Below, piece by piece: positions 51,688 to 61,676 of a stretch of DNA of 64,000 bases (position 1 is its first letter; the number at the start of each line of letters is the position of its first letter). The notes beneath the pieces were generated by a model. It did not search any database. It saw nothing but the letters and a program-made list of their open reading frames with translations, and was not told where the DNA came from. The position numbers and the translations under genes were made by a program. Source of the DNA: Sanderia malayensis (taxonomy: Eukaryota > Cnidaria > Scyphozoa > Semaeostomeae > Pelagiidae); the NCBI GenBank assembly GCA_013076295.1, contig RQOL01000863.1, forward strand, positions 2,980,180-3,044,179. The letters run 5' to 3'.

Positions 51688-54600
51688 ATGGCAGCAGAGA
51701 GAGCATGCGCGTACAGATTGCAAAATCAGATGTTTGACATCTGGCATGGTAATTACCATATTTCACACTTATTAGTGACCTGATTAAGCCTCGTTCTGCT
51801 CATTATAAAGAACCATTGGTTTCAAATAAGATGCTAATACCAACTCTATCTTTTCGTACTCATATTTCCTTTTTCTTAGCTCAATTTATATTATTAAATC
51901 TATTTTATTTCACCAACTTTTCTTGTTTATGATGAGGACAAGTTAAATAACTCGTGTTTGTGAAGCAATTTTATTTCCGAATGACTTTTAGATCTGATTG
52001 AGGCCAGTCCGGACTTTTTAAATAATCTTAATTGAAATTCCATATTGCTTTCTTGAAGATCAACTTTTGTTCAAATTTAATTTGATTATTTCTGCAATGG
52101 AGTTTGCTAGAAGACATCTGTTCCTATACAATTTATTTTATTAAAATTTTGTCATCTTTTGCAAACTTTTCTTCCATGCGCTGAGTTTCAATGAAAACCC
52201 CATCTTTTTACTCTCTCAAAACATTGATTTTCCTTTCAAGATGAACAAGAATTTTTATGGGATGGAAATCAGTATAACGAAGGACCGATTCTCCTTTGGT
52301 GAGTTTCGTCTCTTTATTATCGCTTGAAGCTGTGGGTGTTTTTTGTTATTATATGTATTGCAAGAGAGTCTGCATTATAATGGAAACACTTGCATTCAAT
52401 ATCACTGCACATAGTTGCTTAACTCTGGTTTTAGTGAAATTAAGTGAATAGAAGCTGCTGCTGTTCCAAGTGAGTTAAATGCTGTTAAATTCAAATTTAC
52501 AAGATTCAGAGCAGAATTGATTTTCGTGGATTGATGAGTGACATTTGGTTAATTTTAATGTCCTTTTCCACCAAATATTTTAGCTCATGATTTGTATTCA
52601 AATTTTTTACCTGCCATGATACTGACAATAACAATGAATATGATGATTAATTTATTTCTGTTCAAAATATTAAGTTTTGTGTATGTTTTTTTGCAGAGAA
52701 AGAAGAGAGAAAAAACAGAAAGACTAATAATGGATATTGATGATGATGTGCGGGAGTCTTCTGAAGAAGAAGTTTATGAATATCGAAGTAAAGACGTTTC
52801 GCAAGATGATGCTTATATTGGCAGAAGAAAGAAGGTTCCTTTAAATAGGTCATTTTCTTGCAACCAAGACCCTAAAAGAGATAAAATTCGCCAGCTAAGA
52901 AGATTACGTGACGATCAACGGATGAGTAATGATAATGTATTTCACAACCAAGATTTCAAATTTCCAAATATGAGACCTTCAGAAATGGACGCAAGTTTCC
53001 AGTTGAATGTCGAGAAAAGCTTGCGCAGAAAGAGAGAAAACAAAATAAATTTCGAGTGGTCAGCCATGAATAGAGATGATTCGGATGAGATAAGAATATC
53101 ACCACGAAATATGATGGAAGGAGGGCGTTATGAACATCAAAGGAGACAACTAAGGAATAATCAAATGATTATGAAGTCAATTGATGTACCAGAACGAGGT
53201 ATGATGAGACAGAGGTTACGATCTGTGCCAAAAGATAGAATATTGATAGGAGATGAAAGTTTTGAACCTATGAGTCAATCTGTTCAAGCATCTGGCCCTA
53301 ATCCTGCTACTTATTCAGACAAAATGTTCAAAAAAGGGGAGTTTAGTAAATTTAAAGAAATGCCAACCCAAGACAAAAGATTTGATCATAATCATAATAC
53401 ACAAAAGCAAGTAAGAAAATCACAAAGACCGAGAATGCAGAAAAGCACTTCACTTGATGTTGCAGCATTCTCAGAAGCTTATGATTATGATGATTACCAA
53501 ATTGGGTTCAATAGTATACCAAGGCAACATGCAAGTAATGTTCCTCATGAAATCTATCCACACACTGAGAAATTCAATCGTCATGAAAGGTCGCTATCTG
53601 ATCACCATCTACAGTATGATAGCAATTTTATCACGAAGAGAAATTGTCACGCTGATGACCATCCGTTGGTTTCACAACAAGAATTCGATTGGCCTAGTGA
53701 ATATTGCGATGATCCTGGGATTCTGGATATACCAAATCTCTCGCCAGGCTATGAAGATTTCTGTGATATATATTACAATGACGGCATCGATACAGGTAGA
53801 CCACCAAGACATGACAAGAGTGACACATTTGACTCATTACATGCTTATCGAAGCTGCGAGTTTGAAGATGACATGTTCCCAAAGGGAATTGACAAACATG
53901 TGACTGAGAGAGATAATTTGCATGGCCACTTGAATTTAACCCAAGATGATGCGATGCCAGCATGGATGGCGGAATCTGAGAGGATTGGTGACGATATCGA
54001 GTATCCAAAAGTAATTGTAGAGGATTCGGATAAAAAACAAAGAAGAGCGAAGAGTCCACTTGCGTTCAGTAAAACTGGAAAATATGATGTAGCAGCATTG
54101 CAGCCAACTGTCCAAAGTAAAGTCAGACCAATGGTGAATGACGACAGGGATAGTAGAATTCAGCAACAACAACAACTAAATCTGTCATCAGCTCATGAAT
54201 CCATGGGGCACTTCCAGAATCGTGGCTTTTGGTATCCTGTTAAGCCAGAAGAAAAAGGCGACCCGAATGCTGCCAATATTCACTCCTCGCGACCACATGG
54301 CCAAGCATCGCCTGTAGCTGTTGATGAAGGAGCAAGAATTGCGAATCGCGAGGAAGAAGAAGGAGAAGAATTATTTACTGCCAAAACAATTTCAAATCAA
54401 ATAAATAAGAATGGAGGAAGGGATGGTAGACAACAAGATGAAATGTTAAAGGTGCAGTTTTTAGAGTTTATGAAAGAAAAGCGTGCTTGTTCACCTGAAA
54501 AGGATGAGAAGAGCATATCAACCGAACCTGATAGACAAAGCACACGTCATTTAACACCTTCAATGAGTATTGAGCCATTGGGTGAACTGGGTGTTTGCCC

Positions 54601-56527
54601 TGCTCACTTTGCTACTTGTTGCCTTCATCGTAAGCAAAGTTGTTGCAGCCAGCATAATTCCTCTTCTGCGGATGATGTTGCTAATATTACTGTTAACGTT
54701 CAGCGAAAGGAAAGGCATAAGTCTATTTCAATCAGTTCTGCTTCAGTGGAATCGTGTTCATCAAGTCTTAAAGAGAAGAGTTCCAATGCTGGCAAGAACA
54801 TGTTGAGTTCTTTGAAAAGTAAACCAGAGAAGGGACGTTTTGAGAGTCGGGGAGATGGGCGTATGTTGAATGTTATTATGGAAGGTTTCATGACAGGAAG
54901 CAAAGATACGAGGGTCAAAGAGAAAAGAAAGAAAATGAAGAAAACAAATAAAGAGCCAATCAAAGGTGAATCAAAAGAGAGACGGCTGTCTGATGAATTA
55001 AAAAGTGTGGATGTTAAAAAAGATATACCATGTGCTTCTCGTGAAAAATCGGCTAAGATAGATTGTGGCAAGGATGATCCAGAGATGAAGGAATTGAAGA
55101 AAGACATTGCGAATCCAATGAGCAAGGTCCCTTTTGAACCTGAAGCAAGGCTAGTTGCTGTGAAAAAGCAGAAAAATGAAAATTCATTGAGTGATGAAGA
55201 AAGAAAGAAAACATTGATTGGTAATTTGCTCAAGAAGAAATTTGGCAGCAAAAATGTCCCAGTTGTGAAACGTAAACTAGGTGTAAGTAATGATTCAGAA
55301 AGAAAACCAGATGCAAATAAACAGAATATAAGTGAAAGAGAAACTACTTTGAGAATTCGCAAGTCAAATACTGGAGGCAACAAAACAGAAAAAAGAAAGT
55401 CAACAAAGAGGAATGAAGCTAAAAGCATTGCAAGCAAAGACAAGCGAAAGTCGGTTAACAAGGTTTCAGAATCTGCAAAATCACCGATGCCCAAGAAGAA
55501 GGCAGATGTATCAAATAAAGAAAAGGACAACTTGCGTAAAGAAGAACCGATTATTGCGAAAAATACAAGGTATGATAGTAAGGGATGTGATGAAAAGCGA
55601 GACGAAAAGGTTTACATTAGTGATGTGGATGAAAAGATGAATTTATTATCAAATTTAATAAGGAAGAAAAAGCAGCAGAAAAGTAATAAACAAAATGGTA
55701 GAGTTGAAGATAACAGCATGCGTTGCAAGACAAATGATAATGTTAATAATAACAATAATCGATTGATGTCAAAACAACAAGATAATGTCAAGAACGAAAT
55801 TAAAGCAGAGAAAAATGTGAAATCATCAAAGGAAGGAAAGACAACAAAACGCACAGAAAAGAAACAATGTATTGAAAATGAAAAGAAAAGGAACGCGAAA
55901 GACAACGAGGGTGTATCAAGTGATTATGGTTCAAGTGATTATGAATCAAGTGATTATGAATCAAGTGATTACGATGAAATTGAAGAAAGCGATTATAGCG
56001 ACAAAGCTAAACATGAAAGTGAAAGAAATGATGATGAAAGTGATTATACCGATGAAAGTGATCATTCAAGTGATCGCAGTGATGCAAATGATCATTCAAG
56101 TGATTATACAACATCAGTCGATGATGATCATGATGATTATGATGATGATTATTCTGATGACGAAACAAGTTGTGATGAAACCGAAACAGAGGCTGAAAGT
56201 GGAGACGAGGTTACGTCAACTGAAGAAGTTACAAGCCACGATTCCTACGATGAATCAACTGGTAAGATTGATAAAAAACTTCTCTATTTCTAATTTCAGA
56301 TTGTTCACCGGGTTGGGCCATTCTAATCTCTCCATCTCAAATGTTTCATATTTTCTGCGGACAGTTTCCAATGGTGTAATTCTGCTACAGTTGATAGACC
56401 AACAAAATTACTTCATACACTTGCAAGATTTTGCAATATGGGATATTTTTGAGTTGTAGAGACTGATGGGAGTGATGGAAACTACACATATGGATCTGAA
56501 GAATCAGAAACCGAAGAAAACAACTGA
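51688..56527 (+). CDS. Large disordered Lys/Glu/Ser-rich protein, family unknown
   Basis: The core is exon 52697-56261 (phase 0 in, phase 1 out) plus the last exon 56460-56527, together 1,210 residues to a TGA. It begins RKKREKTERLIMDIDDDV and is charged and largely disordered. Notable parts: arginine-rich RQLRRLRDD, a cysteine cluster CPAHFATCCLHRKQSCCSQH (bases ~54594-54655), many Lys/Glu/Ser blocks, and an acidic tail with SSDYESSDYESSDYDEIEES repeats. Likely 5' exons are 51688-51748 (MAAERACAYRLQ) and 52241-52298 (DEQEFLWDGNQYNEG), but the second ends in phase 2 while the core starts in phase 0, so a small exon is missing or the core exon starts earlier, at 52584. The earlier start would add a hydrophobic stretch (NMMINLFLFKILSFVYVFL). 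Function unknown. Confidence 0.78.
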
Positions 56528-56881
56528 TAGGTTTGTACTACATTGGTTTGGTTTGCATTCCGTAAACAACATTGCCGAATTGTCTGCATTCCATTGGAAT
56601 AATGAACACGTTTTTAAACACGTGTACCTTTGTTCTAATCTATTGTTTTCATGTGGAGTTTTCCTCTGGTGTCCCTGTGCGCATTTCCCTCCAGAATATG
56701 AAAATAATAGGAAAAGGAAAGAAAATTTGATGGCAGCTAACATTGGGAGAAACCATTGAATTGGTTTTTGCTTTTGAAGCAGCCGTTTTCTAGTGACTTG
56801 GTGTACTTTCAACGTGAACTTATTGACGGTTGATCTTTTGCTTGGTAATTTAACATTTTCTGACGGATAAATTCATTGAAA
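56528..56881. other. 3' UTR and SAMHD1 promoter interval
   Basis: Only about 350 bp separate the preceding stop from the SAMHD1 start, so termination and initiation signals must lie here. A forward frame covering 56466-56759 is the previous exon read out of frame. Confidence 0.45.
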
Positions 56882-58495
56882 ATGTCTGGGCCTTCGACCA
56901 TCGAATGTTCCCCTTCACAGCCTCCTTCGAAGAAGTTTAAAGATGGCGAAGTACTATTTAGCTCAGCGGAAGAGAAAGAATGCGACTGGAAAATATTCAG
57001 AGACCCAGTTCATGGCTCGATAAAGTTGCATCCTGTTTTAGTGTCTGTCATAGATACGCCACAGTTTCAACGATTGAGGGATGTTAAACAACTTGGAGCA
57101 TCATATTGGGTTTTTCCTGGTGCATCACACAATCGCTTTGAACATTGTATTGGAACATCATTTCTCTGCGGGGAAATGATAAGATCATTGCAACAAATGC
57201 ATCCCGATTTGGTGTCGCAAACAGATGTTTTATGCATTGAAATCGCTGGGTTGTGCCATGATTTAGGCCATGGCCCCTTTTCACACGTGTTTGATAACGT
57301 TTACATGAAATTGATGGAGCCTGAGTCAAGATGGACACACGAACAAGCTTCCATTGAGATGTTTGACTATATGGTCGATGAAAATGTCAGCGTTCAAAAG
57401 TCGTTTGAGAAATTCAAAATTGGTGGAAATGAAATGCAGTTGATTAAAGATTTGATAATCGGAAAAAATCCAAATGCAGATAGCATTCAACAAAGATGCA
57501 TGTACAAGGGCAAGGAATATGCTAAATGGTTTCTCTATGAAATTGTTGCCAATAAACGTAACGGTATTGACTGTGATAAATTTGACTATCTCATGAGAGA
57601 TAGTCATTTTGTTGGTACACATAGTAATTTCGATTGTAGGAGATATTTCCAGCATATCAAAATTATCTTGGTTGATCAACAATTGCAGATATGTGCAAGA
57701 GATAAAGAAAAGTTTAATTTATATGAGTTGTTTCACACAAGATGGTCACTTCACCACAAAGTTTATCAACATAAGACAACTAAAATCATAGAGCAAATGT
57801 TGATTGAAGCCTTGTCTAAGGTTGATATGAAGTTTGGCATATCAGCAAGTATTAGAGACATGTCTATGTACATGAATCTTTCAGATTCAATTATCTATGT
57901 TATCCTGAAATCCACTGAAGAATCCAAAGATGTCAAGGAAGCGAAAGCAATTTTAAGAAGAATTCAGAAAAGGGATCTTTACAAGTATTGCGGTCAAGTG
58001 AATGCTGAGTTAATAAGACAAGAAGCTGACCTTCCATCAACACAAGATGTTCTGAATAGAGGTCCCAGTGGTATAGCAGAAGATATTGCAGCTTTGGGGA
58101 GTTTTATTAATGCAGATGATGTTTTCGTTAGCATCATTAACATCTCTTTTGGGATGCGCGAAGCTGACCCGATTGATAATGTAATTTTCTTCACCAAAGA
58201 CAACAAGCCCATCTTCATAAAGAAGGAAGAAATCTCAGAGATGCTGCCACAAAAATTTTCTGAGAAATACATCAGAGTTTATTGCAGGAATGCAGCTAAG
58301 AAAAGTCTTGTGGAAGAGGCATTTTCAGCATGGTGCATAGAAAATGGTTTTCAAAGGCCACAGTTTTTGGAGAGTGATAGTGCAGGAAATTTCACAAGTG
58401 TGCACAAAGATCACACAAATGAACTAGAGATGTTAAAAAATCGATTTGATAGTATCAAGAAGAACCCAAATGTTCGCAAGAAAATCGAATATTAA
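56882..58495 (+). CDS. SAMHD1: SAMHD1-type dNTP triphosphohydrolase, intronless, without SAM domain
   Basis: Hydrolyses deoxynucleoside triphosphates to nucleoside and triphosphate, limiting dNTP pools in the nucleus; in vertebrates also an antiviral and DNA-repair factor. The start MSGPSTIECSP gives 537 residues against 626 in human. About 35 residues lead straight into the HD domain, so the ~70-residue SAM domain is absent. Conserved: FRDPVHGSIKLHP, DTPQFQRLRDVKQLG (allosteric Gln and Arg), GASHNRFEHCIG, GLCHDLGHGPFSHVFDN (metal HD pair), WTHEQASIEMFD (catalytic His) and NGIDCDKFDYLMRD (metal Asp). The C-terminal lobe keeps ICARDKEKFNLYELFHTR and FSEKYIRVYCR. All catalytic residues are present. 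The lack of introns contrasts with the many exons of vertebrate SAMHD1 and hints at a retrocopy origin, although the frame is intact. Confidence 0.95.
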   Translation: MSGPSTIECSPSQPPSKKFKDGEVLFSSAEEKECDWKIFRDPVHGSIKLHPVLVSVIDTPQFQRLRDVKQLGASYWVFPGASHNRFEHCIGTSFLCGEMIRSLQQMHPDLVSQTDVLCIEIAGLCHDLGHGPFSHVFDNVYMKLMEPESRWTHEQASIEMFDYMVDENVSVQKSFEKFKIGGNEMQLIKDLIIGKNPNADSIQQRCMYKGKEYAKWFLYEIVANKRNGIDCDKFDYLMRDSHFVGTHSNFDCRRYFQHIKIILVDQQLQICARDKEKFNLYELFHTRWSLHHKVYQHKTTKIIEQMLIEALSKVDMKFGISASIRDMSMYMNLSDSIIYVILKSTEESKDVKEAKAILRRIQKRDLYKYCGQVNAELIRQEADLPSTQDVLNRGPSGIAEDIAALGSFINADDVFVSIINISFGMREADPIDNVIFFTKDNKPIFIKKEEISEMLPQKFSEKYIRVYCRNAAKKSLVEEAFSAWCIENGFQRPQFLESDSAGNFTSVHKDHTNELEMLKNRFDSIKKNPNVRKKIEY

Positions 58496-61400
58496 ACTTT
58501 GCAGTATGGTTTAAAAGACTTACATTATTAAATCAATTTTCAATTATATAACATAATATAATAATATACTAATTCAATATATGATATATACTGATAATCT
58601 ATTGGTGATTTAGCACTTATATCATCCTTAACCACTGCATGTGCTTGTGTTTTGTTATGCATTCCTATGAAAAAGGTATGCAAATGAATAAATGTGAATT
58701 TCTTTCAATTGTCTTCATTTCTCAACAAGCGCACAGGGACACCAGACAGACGGATGAACCAGGGCATAAGATATGATTATGATTTAGAAGCCCTTTGTAC
58801 ACACTTTTATTTCTTCTCTGTTTCCAGATCTTCACACCCATGTCTTACTGAGCGCTGTGAAATAGCAGGAGAACACGCAATGAGCAGGTACAGAGTAGCA
58901 ATTCTTAATTTTAATCATTATTACTATTATTACTGGACAGAGAGCAGAATAAAGCAAATTCAGTCATGCACTAAATGTAAACAAAATGATGTGATAAATT
59001 TATGCGAAATCTGTTTGAACGTATAGCCTTGTCGTAACTTAAAATAAACTAAACAGTTCGCCATAATGTCACTTAATATTATCCATGGTAATATATAAGC
59101 TTCACTGAAATGTTTATATAAAATATGTTGATTTTTCTTTGATAAATACTCGCGGCAAAGTGAACAAATGTGTGCAGTTCTTTTTAAATCGTATCCAAGA
59201 TGAAGAGAATTGACATTGAATGGTAATTAGCGTAAAGTTTTAAGATTGTTAACGTGTTTCTTCACAAAAGTCCCAGCATGCTCTAATTCATAAGAAATAA
59301 AGACGAGCGCAGGATTATAATTGATCATGTAGGATCTTAATACTTTGGGTTTGTCCAATCACAACCTTTCAAAAAAATATATATATATTTTATATAGTAA
59401 AGTCACGGGGGAAGGTTGTAAGTTTCATTTGAAATATTTATGCATGAAATTATTAATAAATATTCAAGTCGAATTTGTTGCATTTGTTTGGTGCAGTGAC
59501 GAATATGTTCATCGTTTGATTTTAACATTTAACAAATTCAGAAGCTGTTGATTGCTTGAAAGCAAGCAACATTTTCTGTAGCATAATGAAATTGTGTTAT
59601 AAGTAAAATGTTGGTTAATAAAACAATGGTTGTATTTATTTTCATTTAGTTTTAAGAAGCACACGAGAATCCCCGAGTACAAGAATGAAATATCTGTGAA
59701 CATTTTCAGCCAAAAGTTGTCAAATTGACAATAAAGGCCAAACTAACATAACACCTCGATACCCCCGTTTTGCAAGCAATAATCTGAATTGAAAAGGGTT
59801 TATATGGGTAGGGCTATTTTACATCCAAATTCGGACAAGTCATGTGTGTTGGTGTATAATAGTAGCCCATTCACTCCCAAACCTCCCTGTCGCGCTTCGT
59901 CAGTGCAGTCTCACACAGGACGCTCTTGTTATTACGGCTTGGAAATTCTTCTTGCAGCTGTCGCCGAGAAAATTATATCAAACTCAAGTAATAACTGACT
60001 TTGCATCATCATGAGTGACGGTAGGTACAAATAATGTTTGCTGCAGTGTTCTTTTAAATATATCTATGACATTTCAGAGCGTATCAACACAAAAATTATG
60101 ATTTGCAGCTGTGCATTGATTCATCAAGCGAACAAATAATTGTTTGGGTCTTGTTTAATAAACAGATGTTTGCAAAAATTATGGAAAATTAACTTGAAAT
60201 AATTGTACGGATGACAAGAAGATAAACTCCAAAAATTTTCATTTTGAATGTTGTCTTTAAGTAACAGATGTTGCGAGCAAATGTCACTCTGCAAGCAACA
60301 GAAGTTTCTGATGCTGCACCAAGCTAACATTTCACCGTCATATCATGAACAATCATTTCTCTCAAGTCAAATCACTGCAGTATATTTGTATTCTCGTTTG
60401 AATTACGCAAAGTTTTGAAAACCAACAACACAGGATGAATTGACATATTTCCGAAAATGTCTACAGTCACGTTTGAAGGGCTTGGGCAATTTTTTTTTTG
60501 TGTTGGAGAACATTGTCACAGATATCTTTTGAACATTGCCGTTTTTGCACTTGAGAATGAAGGTGAAATGACAGTGAATAAGTGAGTAAATCATGTTTAA
60601 AGGCGCGAATAAATACTCATGATATTAGTGAAGGGAAGTAAGTTGAAGTTTAGATGTTCAGATCATCGTTTATGGTGTAATGCTTGAATGTGTTCAGACA
60701 ATGAAATCATTCGTCAATTGCCTTCAAGGTTTTTGATAAGATCTTTTTCTTCTTTTCTACTTTAAAATAATGCATTTAATTTCCTATTCTCGTTCAATTA
60801 TTCCACTTAATATGCTATATGAAATCATGCATCTTCGTGATTCAGGGAATTGCCTAATTTGGCCTTCAAAATACACTAGTTTCTTTCATTAATGTGATCA
60901 ATTTCCGTCAGTTTCATTCACATCGAACAACGCTACAGATGAAATTCTTTTGACAAAATGGTTCTGTGCTGTGGTGTGGTGGGTAGAGAAAGCTGGTGCG
61001 AGTAAACAGTTTGACGTCACAACAAGATCTCCTGGGTGTGTCTTCTGCCCTTCAAGCATGGATGTTCTTGTCTCAATTCAGCGGATGAGCTCCAATAAAG
61101 CGCAAAATTGTTTAATTTATGCCTTTATTCCTTGGGAATTAATCCAAAAAATCAGTTTATATCGTCAAGATTCTTGTTTCATAATGAAATGAAGACTTGA
61201 TCACATTATATACCACCAGTTAATGCTTGTCTGTCTGTGTGAAATGTTAAATTGAGCGATAACAACCCAGTAGGTTGCTTTGTCCTTGAAATAAGAGCAA
61301 CATCACATCGCAATGATTAGGACAATGTTATTGATTTGATGATAATGATAATACTGCCTTTTTATATGGCCTGTATTGTTCGACCAAATAAAGGCAATGT

Positions 61401-61676
61401 TATTGCATTGTGAACAAGAACAATGAACTTATGGTCAATATTAGCAATGGGCATATTTGCCATGACTACATTGGTTTTCTAATCTTTAGAGACAACTGTT
61501 CTTCTCTCTCAATTATTCTTTCTCGTCTTGATAAGAAAAAGGACAATCAAGACTGTAATCCGCACTTAGATATTGCAAGACTTCCATGCGAGGTAGTACT
61601 TGCAAATTGCTTGGCACCAGTTTTCTTTTGAAAGGAAAGAGAAATAATTTCTTTGAAACTTGAATCTGTTTCTGAT
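58496..61676. other. Intergenic with SAMHD1 3' UTR
   Basis: AATAAA at 58687-58692 is a plausible SAMHD1 polyadenylation signal. A possible tiny first exon (ATGAGTGACG before gtaggt) lies at 60011-60020, but no in-phase partner was found. Otherwise no gene, element or long repeat seen. Confidence 0.4.

Noticed and set aside
58694..59026. 110-codon forward frame after SAMHD1
   Set aside because: No family likeness, Tyr/Asn/Lys-rich from AT-rich DNA, and lies just after a likely polyadenylation signal.
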